A stretch of 64,000 nucleotides of DNA from Peptoniphilus sp. GNH (GTDB taxonomy: Bacteria > Bacillota > Clostridia > Tissierellales > Peptoniphilaceae), in the NCBI GenBank assembly GCA_021307325.1, contig CP089931.1, forward strand, positions 458,979-522,978. The letters are read 5' to 3'. This document shows positions 46,460-56,326 of the stretch, in pieces. Position 1 is the stretch's first letter; each line of letters begins with the position of its first letter. The notes beneath the pieces are model-generated. The model worked only from the letters and a program-made list of their open reading frames with translations, was not told the origin of the DNA and did not search any database. The position numbers and the translations under genes were made by a program.

Positions 46460-47136
46460 TTCTTCTTCAACTTCTCCAGCATAATTTTTGCAGCCAATTG
46501 TTCTGCCTCTTTTTTATTGTGAGCAGTCGCTGTTACCTCATAACCTAAGGCCTTTAGTTGTACTTTCGCTTCTCTTGAATCATCCAAACCAGATCTTATA
46601 AGTTTATAAATTGGCATATCCTTTTTCTTTTGACAAGCTTCCTGTAAGCTAGTCTTATAGTCTACAAAAATTTTTCCATTTAGGATCGGCAAAAGAAATT
46701 TTAATATGAATTTCTTGGCTGCTTTAAACCCACCATCCATATATATTGCCCCTATAAGAGATTCCAGAGCATCTGCTAGAATGGAATCCTTGTTTCTGCC
46801 TTCATTTATCTCTTCACCATGGCCCAGATACAAAAATTCTCCCAAATTTAATCTTCTTGATGCATCAGCCAAGACATCCTTATTTACTAATAGGGATCTT
46901 CTCTTAGTTAGCTCCCCTTCGTCTATGCTTGTATAGTGTGAAAATAAGTACTCTCCAATAACTAAATCAAGGATTGCATCTCCAAGAAATTCTAATCTCT
47001 CATTGCAATCCTCAAAACTCAAATCATGTTCATTTATATAGGAGCTATGAGTTAAAGACGTCTTTAAAATACTTAAATCTTTAAATTTATGAGATGAAAT
47101 TTCATCAATCTTTTTTTCTAAGCTCTTTAAATCCAT
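46456..47136 (-). CDS. rnc: Ribonuclease III
   Basis: A 226-residue RNase III. The catalytic signature is NERLEFLGDAILDL (about 45-58) and a second acidic site ADALESLIGAIY follows; the C-terminal double-stranded RNA-binding domain (about 155-225) has ALGYEVTATAHNKKEAEQLAAKIML. It processes rRNA and cuts double-stranded RNA. Located between acpP and smc as in Bacillus. Confidence 0.97.
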   Translation of the reverse strand: MDLKSLEKKIDEISSHKFKDLSILKTSLTHSSYINEHDLSFEDCNERLEFLGDAILDLVIGEYLFSHYTSIDEGELTKRRSLLVNKDVLADASRRLNLGEFLYLGHGEEINEGRNKDSILADALESLIGAIYMDGGFKAAKKFILKFLLPILNGKIFVDYKTSLQEACQKKKDMPIYKLIRSGLDDSREAKVQLKALGYEVTATAHNKKEAEQLAAKIMLEKLKKK

Positions 47137-47137
47137 C

Positions 47138-47362
47138 TTATTCTATTTCTTCTATATATGCTAAAACGTCTCCAATAGTTTGAAAGTTTTCAAACTTGTC
47201 ATCTGGAATCTCCATTTCAAATTCATCTTCCAAATTCATGACAAGCTCAACAAGCTCGATAGAATCTGCCTCTAAATCATTTACAAAGTTTATGTCTGGC
47301 GTCAATTCATCAACAGATCTGTTGAATTGTTCAGCTATAATTTCTAAAACTCTCTCTTTCAT
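47138..47362 (-). CDS. acpP: Acyl carrier protein
   Basis: A 74-residue acidic helical protein with the phosphopantetheine site DLEADSIELVEL (Ser34). It carries growing fatty acids. The ADS variant replaces the common ADSL but keeps the essential serine. Overlaps the end of plsX by four bases. Confidence 0.96.
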   Translation of the reverse strand: MKERVLEIIAEQFNRSVDELTPDINFVNDLEADSIELVELVMNLEDEFEMEIPDDKFENFQTIGDVLAYIEEIE

Positions 47363-48348
47363 TTATTTCCTCCCAGTTCATCTTCTATTTTTTTAATTAA
47401 GCCTTGCTCATGAAATTTTAATGCTTGCTTGGCTGCATTTTTTATAGCCCTTGCACTTGATGAGCCATGTGCTTTAACAATTATTTCCTTAAGCCCTAAA
47501 AGAATTGTTCCCCCATGTTCTTCATAGGATAATTTTTTGGAAAATTCTTTAAGTCCACCTTGTATTTTTTGTGCGCTAAGTTCATCTAATTGAAGTTTTG
47601 AAAGCATAGTCTCCATGGCTTTTAAAAAGAATATAGCATTTCCCTCAGTATTTTTTAAAATCACATTTCCAACAAAACCATCGCAAACTGCAACATCACA
47701 AACACCCATCGCAAGATCTCTAGCTTCTACATTTCCTATAAAATTTAGTCTTGCTTCTTTTAAAAGTTGATGAGCCGATTTTGTTTGGGCATTTCCTTTT
47801 TCTTCTTCAGCTCCAACATTGATAAGTCCAACTCTGGGGTTATCTATGCCAAGTGTCTTGGCATATGCGGAGCCAACTTTAGCAAATTGTAGCAAATTTT
47901 CAGCTGGCACATCCATATTTGCACCAGAGTCTAAAAGCACAGTGAACCCTTTAAGATTAGGAATGTTAGTCGGTAAAAATGCTCTCTTTACTCCATCTAT
48001 TCTTCCGACTAGAAAAGTACCTCCAGCAAGAATCGCTCCTGTTGAGCCGGCAGATATAAAAGCATCTGCTTTTTTGTCTTTTAAAAGATTCATACCAACT
48101 ACAATAGATGAGGATTTTTTTCTCCTTATTGCAAGAGCCGGATCCTCCATATTAGTTATTGTTTCTTTTGCATCTATTATTTCAAACTTATCTTTATCTA
48201 TTGAAAGTTTTTCTAATTCAGTTTCAATTTCTTCTTTATTACCTATAAATAAAGGAGTAATACCAAGCTCCTCATTTGCTTGCAAACCACCCTTTATAAT
48301 TTCTGATGCGGTTTTATCAGCACCAAGAGTATCAAATATTATTTTCAT
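47359..48348 (-). CDS. plsX: Phosphate acyltransferase PlsX
   Basis: A 329-residue PlsX: GADKTASEIIKGG, ALAIRRKKSSSIVVGMNLLKD, FISAGSTGAILAGG, VLLDSGANMD and CDGFVGNVILKNTEG are family segments. It makes acyl phosphate from acyl-ACP for phospholipid synthesis. It is the first gene of plsX-acpP-rnc-radical SAM-smc-ftsY and has a promoter upstream and AGGAGG at the start. Confidence 0.96.
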   Translation of the reverse strand: MKIIFDTLGADKTASEIIKGGLQANEELGITPLFIGNKEEIETELEKLSIDKDKFEIIDAKETITNMEDPALAIRRKKSSSIVVGMNLLKDKKADAFISAGSTGAILAGGTFLVGRIDGVKRAFLPTNIPNLKGFTVLLDSGANMDVPAENLLQFAKVGSAYAKTLGIDNPRVGLINVGAEEEKGNAQTKSAHQLLKEARLNFIGNVEARDLAMGVCDVAVCDGFVGNVILKNTEGNAIFFLKAMETMLSKLQLDELSAQKIQGGLKEFSKKLSYEEHGGTILLGLKEIIVKAHGSSSARAIKNAAKQALKFHEQGLIKKIEDELGGNK

Positions 48349-48367
48349 AATAACCTCCTATTAAGAA

Positions 48368-48396
48368 ATAATATATTATAAATATCATATTATCAA
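48368..48396 (-). promoter_or_regulatory. plsX operon promoter
   Basis: Minus strand TTGATA (48391-48396), 17 bases, TATTAT (48368-48373). Confidence 0.5.
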
Positions 48397-48431
48397 GATT
48401 TTATAGCCACTTCATAAATTTTATTAAAATT

Positions 48432-48467
48432 AAATATAAAAGGACCATCACTTTTATGATGATCCTT
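48432..48467 (-). terminator. valS terminator
   Basis: Stem AAGGATCATCA / TGATGGTCCTT (48457-48467 with 48440-48450), then TTTATATTT on the minus strand, right after the valS stop. Confidence 0.85.
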
Positions 48468-48471
48468 AATT

Positions 48472-51105
48472 TTATTTTAATTTTTCTATATTAGATCTAA
48501 TAGTAATTAGCATCTCTTCGTATTTAGCAAGCTTTTCTCTTTCGCTATCTACAATTTCTTTAGGCGCCTTGTCAGTGAAAGATTTGTTAGAAAGTTTTCC
48601 CTTGGCCCTTTTAATTTCAGCTTGAGTTTTTTCCTCCTCTTTCTTCAATCTTTCCTTTTCTTTTTCAAAATCTATTAAATCCCTAAGTGGTAAAAATATT
48701 TCTGACTTGTCCAAAACAATATTTACATTGTTTTCCGGACTTATTTGAGCCTTTTCTACAAACTCAATAGAATTTGCAAAGCCGAGATTCTTAAGTTGCA
48801 ATTCATTAGAAATATAAATTGATTTAATCCTTTCATCTGACGTTGCTATTAAAACTTTTGACTTTCTGCCTGCTTCAATATTCATTTCAGAACGCAAATT
48901 TCTAATTTTCCTTATTGCTTCTTGTATATATTCAACGGCATAAGATTCCGTTTCGAAAACAAGTTCCTTCTTTGATTCTGGCCAAGAAGATATCATTATA
49001 GATTGCTCATCTGCAAATATATGTTGCCAAATTTCTTCTGTTATAAATGGCATGTAAGGATGAAGGAGCCTTATTATAGCCTTTAGTACATATATTAGGC
49101 TTGCTTTTGCTGCATTTTTTGAATCTATATCATCACCAAATAGTCTAGGCTTTACCATTTCTATATACCAATCGCAAAATTGTGACCATGTAAAGTCATA
49201 AATTTCATTTGCAGCACTTCCCAAGTCATAAACATCCAGTCTTTCTGTCATATTGTCTATTGTACTTTGAAGTTTTGTCAGTATCCACTTGTCTTCATCT
49301 TCTAGATTTTCAAGTTTAATGTCGAGGTCCTCAGATCCAATATGCATCATCAAAAATCTTGTTGCATTCCAGAGTTTGTTGGCAAAATTTCTACTAGCTT
49401 CAACCTTTTCTTTTGAAAATCTCGTATCATTTCCTGCAGAATTTCCAGTTACAAGTGTAAATCTTAATGCATCTGCTCCATATTCGTCTATTATCTTTAG
49501 AGGATCTATCCCATTTCCGAGTGACTTGGACATTTTTCTTCCTTCCGCGTCTCTTACAAGTCCATTTAAGAGAACATCCTTAAAAGGCACTTCTCCTGTT
49601 TGCTCAAGGGCTGAGAATACCATCCTCACTACCCAGAAGAAAATTATGTCATATCCTGTAACTAATACATCAGTTGGATAAAAGTATTCAAAATCTGGAG
49701 TCTTTTCAGGCCAACCCAAAGTTGAAAATGGCCACAAAGCTGATGAGAACCAAGTATCTAAAGTGTCTGGATCTTGTGTGAAAGTTTTGCCCTCGTATCC
49801 TGGCCTTCCCTCTGGATTTTCCAAATCAACCACTGTTTCGCCCGTTTCATTACAATAGTATACGGGAAGTCTGTGACCCCACCAAAGTTGTCTTGATATA
49901 CACCAGTCCTTTATATCATCTAGCCAATGAGTATATATTTTCCCAAATCTTTCAGGAATAAATTTAAGCTCTTTATTTTTATAGGCTTCCAAGGCAGGCT
50001 TTGCCAAAGGTTCCATTTTTACAAACCATTGTTTTGAAAGAAGAGGCTCAATTGTTTCATTACATCTAGAGCAGTGGCCCACTGCGTTTTTATGCTTTTC
50101 TTCTTTGACAAAGAAACCAGCATCTTTAAAATCTTTTATTATTGCCTTTCTGGCTTCTTTTCTGTCCATTCCAGCGTATTTTCCTGCAAGATCATTTAAT
50201 CTTCCATCGTCATCAATTACTTTTAGCTGTCCAAGCTCGTGCCTTGCTCCAACTTCAAAGTCATTTGGATCATGGGAAGGAGTTATTTTAACCGCACCAG
50301 ATCCAAATTTCATTTCTACATACTCATCTTGAATTATTGGAATCTCTCTATTTATTATTGGTATTATAAGCTTTTTGCCAACCAAGTCCTTGTATCTTTC
50401 ATCCTTTGGATTTACAGCAACAGCCAAATCTCCAGGGATAGTTTCTGGTCTTGTAGTTGCAATTTCTATAAATCCATCTCCTTCTTTTAGAGGGTATTTA
50501 AAATACCAAATGAATCCGTCATGGTCATGGTGATCCACTTCCGCATCGGATACAGCCGTCTTACAATTAGGACACCAATTTATAATCCTATCTCCTCTGT
50601 AAATTAGTCCCTTTTTATATAATCTAATGAACACTTCTCCAACAGCCTTGGATAACTTGTCGTCAAGAGTAAAACTTTGCCTTGACCAGTCACAAGAAAC
50701 TCCCAATTTTTTTAATTGGTCATTTATTATGCCTCCATATTTATGAGTCCAATCCCAAGACTCTTTTAGAAATTCTTCCCTTCCTATATCCTGTTTGGTC
50801 TTGCCTTCAGATTTTAATTTTTCTACAACTTTGGCTTCAGTAGAGATAGATGCGTGATCTGTGCCTGGAATCCAAAGAGCTTCAAAGCCCTTCATTCTCT
50901 TGTATCTTATTAAAATATCTTGAATTGTATTATTTATAGCATGCCCAATATGAAGCTGACCTGTTACATTTGGCGGCGGCATAACAATAGTGAATGGTTT
51001 TTTATCCTTGTTTATATTTGCTCTGAAATAATCTTTGTCCAGCCAAAATTTATAGAGTCTGTCTTCAAAATCATGGGGTTGATAATTTTTTGCAAGTTCT
51101 TTCAT
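48472..51105 (-). CDS. valS: Valyl-tRNA synthetase
   Basis: An 877-residue class I synthetase with HIGH at 52-55 (TGQLHIGHA) and KMSKS (EGRKMSKSLGNG), an editing domain (about 195-345), zinc-like CPNCKT and CSRCNE knuckles, and a C-terminal coiled coil from about 805. It charges tRNA-Val. Its expression is controlled by the T-box leader directly upstream. Confidence 0.97.
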   Translation of the reverse strand: MKELAKNYQPHDFEDRLYKFWLDKDYFRANINKDKKPFTIVMPPPNVTGQLHIGHAINNTIQDILIRYKRMKGFEALWIPGTDHASISTEAKVVEKLKSEGKTKQDIGREEFLKESWDWTHKYGGIINDQLKKLGVSCDWSRQSFTLDDKLSKAVGEVFIRLYKKGLIYRGDRIINWCPNCKTAVSDAEVDHHDHDGFIWYFKYPLKEGDGFIEIATTRPETIPGDLAVAVNPKDERYKDLVGKKLIIPIINREIPIIQDEYVEMKFGSGAVKITPSHDPNDFEVGARHELGQLKVIDDDGRLNDLAGKYAGMDRKEARKAIIKDFKDAGFFVKEEKHKNAVGHCSRCNETIEPLLSKQWFVKMEPLAKPALEAYKNKELKFIPERFGKIYTHWLDDIKDWCISRQLWWGHRLPVYYCNETGETVVDLENPEGRPGYEGKTFTQDPDTLDTWFSSALWPFSTLGWPEKTPDFEYFYPTDVLVTGYDIIFFWVVRMVFSALEQTGEVPFKDVLLNGLVRDAEGRKMSKSLGNGIDPLKIIDEYGADALRFTLVTGNSAGNDTRFSKEKVEASRNFANKLWNATRFLMMHIGSEDLDIKLENLEDEDKWILTKLQSTIDNMTERLDVYDLGSAANEIYDFTWSQFCDWYIEMVKPRLFGDDIDSKNAAKASLIYVLKAIIRLLHPYMPFITEEIWQHIFADEQSIMISSWPESKKELVFETESYAVEYIQEAIRKIRNLRSEMNIEAGRKSKVLIATSDERIKSIYISNELQLKNLGFANSIEFVEKAQISPENNVNIVLDKSEIFLPLRDLIDFEKEKERLKKEEEKTQAEIKRAKGKLSNKSFTDKAPKEIVDSEREKLAKYEEMLITIRSNIEKLK

Positions 51106-51118
51106 AATTCCTCCTCAA

Positions 51119-51330
51119 ATAAAAATCCCCCCATCCTTATAAGGACGAGGGGACGCGGTACCACCTTAATTCCGTCTAAACGGCACTTTGGATTATAACG
51201 TAATCATCGTTTCCATAGGAAATGCAGAAAAGCAACCTTCGAAAATAAAAGCTTAATGACTTTCACCAAACGTCATCTCTCTTGAAAGCTCTAATTATCT
51301 ACTCCTCTTCTCTATAGCACATATTTACAT
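51119..51330 (-). promoter_or_regulatory. T-box riboswitch of valS
   Basis: Minus strand: the T-box core AAGGTGGTACCGCG (51154-51167), followed by a terminator hairpin CCCCTCGTCCTTAT / AAGGATGGGG (51127-51152) and a T-run at 51121-51125. Upstream, about 120 bases hold a Stem I-like region; GTC at 51258-51260 is a possible valine specifier but is not certain. Uncharged tRNA-Val would stabilise the antiterminator and allow valS transcription. Confidence 0.92.
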
Positions 51331-51362
51331 AATTCTAATATCAAACCTTAGTTTTTGTCAAG

Positions 51363-53147
51363 TCAAATAGCCTTGTCAATTAAATCTATCATCTCTCCAA
51401 CAAAATCTATGCACTCTCTTAGAGCCTTGTCGTCTTTAATGTTTATTCCAGCTGTCTTAGCCATCTCAACTACATTTTTTTTGCCACCCAATTTCAAAAC
51501 TTCAATCCAGTCCTTGTAGCTTTCCTTATTTTCATAAATTTTATTTGCCATGAGTGTGCCTATGGTTAGCCCTGCCGAATACGTATAAGAATAAAGTCCA
51601 GAGTAATAGTGAGGTTGTCTCATCCATGTTAGCTCAGCCCCTTCATCTATTACCAGCTCATCTCCAAAGAATTTTTTCAAAGTGTCTTTAAATAATTTTG
51701 ACAAAACAGGTTCGGTTATCGCCTGATCGCTATCTACAAGCTTATAGACTTCTCTTTGATAGTAAGCTTCTAGAAAATGTGTTACAAAATTATGATAATA
51801 AGTATTTGATATCATAGCTGCCACTATTTGTGCTCTTTTCTTGTCATCCTTTTCTTCTTGTAAAAGTGCCTTAGACAAAAGAACTTCGTTCATTGTTGAT
51901 GGAGCTTCTATTATATATAGAGAGGGTTCTTGAGAAAAATAAGAGTTTTCAGCTTGCGCAAAATGAAAATGCACTCCATGGCCAATTTCATGTACAAGTG
52001 TATAAAGATCATCTAGACCGCCTGTCCAAGACATGAGGATAAATCCATCTTTTTTATATGGAGATGCACAAAATCCCCCCGTTGATTTACCTCTATTTAA
52101 AGCATAATCAACCCATCTGTTGTCAAAACTTGACATCGCAATTTTTAAATAATCATCCCCCATAACTTGAAGGGCTTTTTTTACAATAGGTTTGCTATCT
52201 TCAAATTTATAGCTTTCACCTTTTATGATTTCTATAGGCAATTTCATATCTGAAAATCTTACTTCGTCTAGCTTATATAGTTTCTTTAAAATTTTTACAT
52301 ACTTTCTCATATGCTTGGAAAGTTCTTCCATTATTACATCTAATTGTCTGTTATAAAGATCTTCATCTACATCTTGAATGAATAAATGATATTCTTTAAG
52401 GCTGTCAAAACCTTTTAATTTTGCAATTGTCTTTTCCGCTTGCAAATAAGTATCATAGACACTTGCAAAAGTATTCTTATAGTGGGATAGAGCCTTTGAA
52501 AAATATTTGAATGCCTTTCTTCTTAGGTCTGTGTCTATTTGATATTGGTAGTGATTTTCATAGAGTACAAAGGAATTTTCATATTTCTTGCCACTTAGTT
52601 CAAAATCTTCAAAGTTCATATCGGATAACTTCATTTCCAAATAAAGTCTATAAGGGGCAGAAAGTACATAGGAGAACTTTTCTACCAAATCCTTTGTTTT
52701 AGGATCCAAAAGATGAGGTTTTCTTCTTTTTATATCTTTTATATAATCTGAATACCTATTTTCTGCATTTATTATTTTATCCAAGATTTTATCGTCTACA
52801 TCGGCTATTTCATTTTCTATATATGCCGTTTTTTGACTTATTTCGGAGTCTATTTTCAAAAAATTCATAGATCTAGTTTTTCTCTTTTCGTCTCCCATAT
52901 CAACTGAATAGTCAAGATCCACATAATGGGATAAATGATCTATTTTAATTTTTAGTTCCTCATATTTTTCTAAAATATCTAAAATATCCTCTTCTGTTTT
53001 GATTTTACCTTGGTATTTTTCTAAGTTAGTAGCTTGTTCTAATGCCTCTTTTAAATCTTTTTCATACTGTGCTTCACTCTCATATATTCTTTTTAAATCC
53101 CATTTTTCTTTTTCTAAAACTTCATTTCTATTTAATAGTTTTGCCAT
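51363..53147 (-). CDS. pepF: Oligoendopeptidase F (M3 family)
   Basis: A 594-residue zinc peptidase with HEIGH at 386-390 (LVHEIGHGVHFHF) and the second zinc-ligand glutamate in IIEAPSTMNEVLLS about 25 residues later. No signal peptide. It cleaves short peptides in the cytoplasm. It lies two bases after trpS; the amidohydrolase-trpS-pepF genes appear to be one transcript. Confidence 0.95.
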   Translation of the reverse strand: MAKLLNRNEVLEKEKWDLKRIYESEAQYEKDLKEALEQATNLEKYQGKIKTEEDILDILEKYEELKIKIDHLSHYVDLDYSVDMGDEKRKTRSMNFLKIDSEISQKTAYIENEIADVDDKILDKIINAENRYSDYIKDIKRRKPHLLDPKTKDLVEKFSYVLSAPYRLYLEMKLSDMNFEDFELSGKKYENSFVLYENHYQYQIDTDLRRKAFKYFSKALSHYKNTFASVYDTYLQAEKTIAKLKGFDSLKEYHLFIQDVDEDLYNRQLDVIMEELSKHMRKYVKILKKLYKLDEVRFSDMKLPIEIIKGESYKFEDSKPIVKKALQVMGDDYLKIAMSSFDNRWVDYALNRGKSTGGFCASPYKKDGFILMSWTGGLDDLYTLVHEIGHGVHFHFAQAENSYFSQEPSLYIIEAPSTMNEVLLSKALLQEEKDDKKRAQIVAAMISNTYYHNFVTHFLEAYYQREVYKLVDSDQAITEPVLSKLFKDTLKKFFGDELVIDEGAELTWMRQPHYYSGLYSYTYSAGLTIGTLMANKIYENKESYKDWIEVLKLGGKKNVVEMAKTAGINIKDDKALRECIDFVGEMIDLIDKAI

Positions 53148-53149
53148 AT

Positions 53150-54139
53150 TTACCTCGCTATAAATCCCATTTTTCTATATACTTTAGCCATAGTTTTACT
53201 TGCAATTTTTCTAGCTTTTTGAGCTCCTTCTTTATATACATTTTCCAAGTAAGCCTTATCTTCTCTTATTTTTTGATATTTTTCTCTTATAGGTCTTAGA
53301 CTGTCATTTACAACTCTTGCTAAATCAGTTTTAAATTCCCCATAGCCCTTGTCCTCATATTGTTTAACAATCTCATCAGGAGTTTTTTTAGATAAAACTG
53401 CATAGATATCTATGAGATTTTTTAGACCCTTTTGCTCATCATTATAAGAGATTTTTCCGAGAGAGTCTGTCACGGCTTTTTTTATCTTCTTTTCTGTTTC
53501 TTTTTCATCCTCAATTATTAATATATAGCCATCGCTATTTGGATCAGATTTTGACATTTTTGAGCTTGGATCTTGCAAAGACATTATTCTGGCTCCAACC
53601 TTGGGCGCCATTATTTCTGGCATCACAAATGTTTCTGAGTATCTGGAGTTGAATCTCTGTGCGAGATCTCTAGTCATTTCTATATGTTGTCTTTGGTCCT
53701 CTCCTACTGGCACATAAGAAGTTTGATACAATAAAATATCTGCTGCCATTAAAACGGGGTAATTTAAAAGCCCCGCCTCTATTTCCTTAACTTTTTGTGA
53801 CTTATCCTTGAATTGAGTCATTCTTTGTAATTGTCCTAAGGATGTTATTGTATTCAAGCACCACATAAGCTCAACATGCTCTGGCACATGCGATTGAATG
53901 TATATTATAGATTTTTCCGGATCCAAACCAGCAGCTAAATAAAGTGCCAAGACATCAAGTGTATTTTTTCTCAAATTTTTAGGTTCTTGCGCAACTGTAA
54001 TTGCATGTTCATCAGCTATGCAATATATGCAATCATATTCATCTTGTAGGGGGCCAAAATTTGTAAGAGCTCCTATATAGTTTCCCAAAGTCAAAGATCC
54101 AGAAGGCTGTATCCCTGAGTACACAACTTTTTTTTCCAT
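53150..54139 (-). CDS. trpS: Tryptophanyl-tRNA synthetase
   Basis: A 329-residue class I synthetase of normal size. HIGH-like TLGNYIGA at 17-24, KMSKS as SSKMSKSDPNS at about 200, and GEDQRQHIEMTRD for tryptophan and ATP binding. It charges tRNA-Trp. One base separates it from the amidohydrolase gene. No T-box or trp leader is visible in front of it. Confidence 0.97.
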   Translation of the reverse strand: MEKKVVYSGIQPSGSLTLGNYIGALTNFGPLQDEYDCIYCIADEHAITVAQEPKNLRKNTLDVLALYLAAGLDPEKSIIYIQSHVPEHVELMWCLNTITSLGQLQRMTQFKDKSQKVKEIEAGLLNYPVLMAADILLYQTSYVPVGEDQRQHIEMTRDLAQRFNSRYSETFVMPEIMAPKVGARIMSLQDPSSKMSKSDPNSDGYILIIEDEKETEKKIKKAVTDSLGKISYNDEQKGLKNLIDIYAVLSKKTPDEIVKQYEDKGYGEFKTDLARVVNDSLRPIREKYQKIREDKAYLENVYKEGAQKARKIASKTMAKVYRKMGFIAR

Positions 54140-54140
54140 T

Positions 54141-55421
54141 TTATTCTCCTTTATTAAAAATTCTATTTACATTTTCTATTACTTTTCTTTTTATTTTTTC
54201 TTCATCAAGACTCAGCACTTTTTTATCCTTCATGAGAAAGCTGCCATCTACGACAGTCGCACATACATCAGAAGCTGATGCACTATATGTCAAAGCAGAG
54301 ATTAAATTATTTGCAGGCGTAAAATTTAGTGAGTCCAAATCAAATATTGCAAAATCGGCCCTATATCCCTCTTTTATAAGTCCAGAATCGCAAAATCCCA
54401 AAGCCAGCTGACCATTTCTACTTGCCATTTTCAAAACTTCTATAGAGCTTAAACACTTAGAATCTTCCTCAACAGCTTTACTTACTAAAGACGCCAAATG
54501 TATTTCTTCAACAAAATTTTGATTGTTGTTGCTAGATGAACCATCTGTGCCCAAGCCTACCTTCAATTCGCTTTTTAACATACTTTTTACGGGTGTAAAT
54601 CCAGATGCGAGTTTTAGGTTTGAGCTAGGATTATATATGGGATAAATATCTAATTGTCTACAAAGCTCTATCTCTTTAGGACTTAGATGGGTGCAATGAG
54701 CAGCAACCACATGAAGTCCATCAAAAAATCCTATATTCAAAAGATGTTCTAGAGGTCTTTTTCCATTTATACTTAGGCAATCCTCCACTTCTTTTTTGGT
54801 TTCTGATAGATGAATATTTATAATTCCATTCATATCTAAAGCCATATCCCTCATCTGCAATAAATACTCATCTGAGCATGTATAGATTGCGTGCGGTCCT
54901 GGGGCTACTATAATTCTATCATCTTTGTGGTTATATTTTTTATAAAGATTCCACATATCATTTGACCTATCCACCCCATCAATATCCATCATGCCCCTTG
55001 TAAGAAGAGCTTTCATGCCAGACTCTTGGGTCGCCTTGGCAACAGAGTTCATGAAATAATACATATCGCAAAAGGAGGTTACGCCAGATTTTATCATTTC
55101 TAGAATCGACAAAAGACTAAACCAATAAATAGCTTCAGCGTCGAATTTGGCTTCGGCAGGCCATATTTTATCACTAAGCCAAGTCTGCAAATCCATATCA
55201 TCAGCATAGTTTCTAAGCCCTGCCATGCCTATGTGAGAATGTGCATTGCAAAAACCTGGTACGAGCAATTTTAGCTTGCCTTCGTACATTTCATCAGCAT
55301 CAAGGCTTAAATTTTTTCCAATCTTTTCTATTTTCTTGTCCTTGACATAAATATCTATATCTTCTATAATTTTTTCGTTTTCTAAATCCAAATATGTAAT
55401 ATTTTTAAAAAGGATCGACAT
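54141..55421 (-). CDS. Amidohydrolase, MTA/SAH deaminase-like
   Basis: A 426-residue TIM-barrel amidohydrolase. NAHSHIGM (His61, His63) provides two metal ligands, HLSETKKEVEDC the third histidine, AAHCTHL another, and GLGTDGSSSNNNQNF the aspartate near 300. Members of this MtaD/SsnA-like group deaminate methylthioadenosine, S-adenosylhomocysteine or guanine-like substrates. The exact substrate is uncertain. It is the first gene of the operon with trpS and pepF; AGGAGG is at the start. Confidence 0.85.
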   Translation of the reverse strand: MSILFKNITYLDLENEKIIEDIDIYVKDKKIEKIGKNLSLDADEMYEGKLKLLVPGFCNAHSHIGMAGLRNYADDMDLQTWLSDKIWPAEAKFDAEAIYWFSLLSILEMIKSGVTSFCDMYYFMNSVAKATQESGMKALLTRGMMDIDGVDRSNDMWNLYKKYNHKDDRIIVAPGPHAIYTCSDEYLLQMRDMALDMNGIINIHLSETKKEVEDCLSINGKRPLEHLLNIGFFDGLHVVAAHCTHLSPKEIELCRQLDIYPIYNPSSNLKLASGFTPVKSMLKSELKVGLGTDGSSSNNNQNFVEEIHLASLVSKAVEEDSKCLSSIEVLKMASRNGQLALGFCDSGLIKEGYRADFAIFDLDSLNFTPANNLISALTYSASASDVCATVVDGSFLMKDKKVLSLDEEKIKRKVIENVNRIFNKGE

Positions 55422-55519
55422 ATTTACCTCCTAAAACATTTAGGTTATTATATCACTTAGCCATCTTATTTCAAAACGTGTGCCGAGCATACAATTCAAG
55501 ATATTTTTATTAATTTTCA

Positions 55520-55548
55520 TTTACAAATATCGCAATCTCATGTATAAT
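55520..55548 (+). promoter_or_regulatory. rpsD promoter
   Basis: TTTACA (55520-55525), 17 bases, TATAAT (55543-55548). Good match on both boxes. Confidence 0.85.
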
Positions 55549-55556
55549 ACTTACGG

Positions 55557-55593
55557 CTCTAAATTTATCGCGGCAATAATAAAATTAGAGGTG
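55557..55593 (+). promoter_or_regulatory. rpsD leader hairpin that covers the ribosome binding site
   Basis: CTCTAAATTT (55557-55566) can pair with AAAATTAGAG (55581-55590), covering the AGAGGTG site (55587-55593). S4 is known to control its own translation in Firmicutes, and this hairpin would be a simple switch for it. Inferred from pairing only. Confidence 0.5.
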
Positions 55594-55597
55594 TAAA

Positions 55598-56194
55598 ATG
55601 GCAAGAATGATAGTGCCTAGATTTAAACAATCTAGAAGATTAGGATTAAATGTATGTGGCCATCCAAAGGCAATGAGACGTGCCAAGAAGGGTACTGCAA
55701 GAAGCGACAAGAAGTTAACTGAATATGGTAAGCAATTGCTTGAAAAGCAAAGACTAAGAGCTTATTACGGTGTTTTAGAAAGACAATTCGTAAACCTCTT
55801 TAAGGAAGCTAAAAAGTCAAAAGAACAAACTGGTCCAGCTCTTGTTCAATTTCTAGAAAGAAGACTTGACAATCTAGTTTACAGAATGGGATTTGCTTCT
55901 TCTATAAGACAAGCAAGACAAATGGTAAATCATGGTCATGTTACAGTTAACGGAAAAAAAGTGAATATTCCTTCATACAGATGTGGCGAAGGAGATGTTA
56001 TTGCCCTTTCTGCTAGAGGAAGAAAGGTAGATCTTTTCAAAACAAATTATGAAACTCAATTTGTAACTTCTTATCCTTACATTTCAAAAGATGAAGATTT
56101 AAAAGCTACTTTGGTTTCACTTCCACAAAGAGAAGATGTTCCTATAGAAATCGAAGACCAATTAATAGTAGAATTCTACTCAAAGAATATGTAA
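55598..56194 (+). CDS. rpsD: 30S ribosomal protein S4
   Basis: A 198-residue S4: N-terminal MARMIVPRFKQSRRLGLNVCGHPKA, long basic helix region, and an S4 RNA-binding domain (about 87-150) in RRLDNLVYRMGFASSIRQA. The zinc-cysteine set of C+ forms is not present. S4 binds 16S rRNA early in assembly. Single gene with its own promoter and terminator, on the strand opposite to most of the window. Confidence 0.97.
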   Translation: MARMIVPRFKQSRRLGLNVCGHPKAMRRAKKGTARSDKKLTEYGKQLLEKQRLRAYYGVLERQFVNLFKEAKKSKEQTGPALVQFLERRLDNLVYRMGFASSIRQARQMVNHGHVTVNGKKVNIPSYRCGEGDVIALSARGRKVDLFKTNYETQFVTSYPYISKDEDLKATLVSLPQREDVPIEIEDQLIVEFYSKNM

Positions 56195-56236
56195 TAGCTC
56201 AAATAAACGCATTGAGCAAATCAATTCTAAAATGCG

Positions 56237-56275
56237 AAATACCCAAACTTCTACATGAAGCTTGGGTATTTTTTA
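56237..56275 (+). terminator. rpsD terminator
   Basis: AAATACCCAAACTTC / GAAGCTTGGGTATTT stem followed by TTTTATAC. Confidence 0.88.
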
Positions 56276-56294
56276 TACTATTCTAATGCAAATA

Positions 56295-56326
56295 AAAACA
56301 AGGCAAAATTAATTCTGCCTTGTTTT
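56295..56326 (-). terminator. Terminator of the NSS transporter gene
   Basis: Perfect stem AAAACAAGGCA / TGCCTTGTTTT (56295-56305 with 56316-56326), T-rich on the minus strand exit side; it overlaps the end of the gene. Confidence 0.8.
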
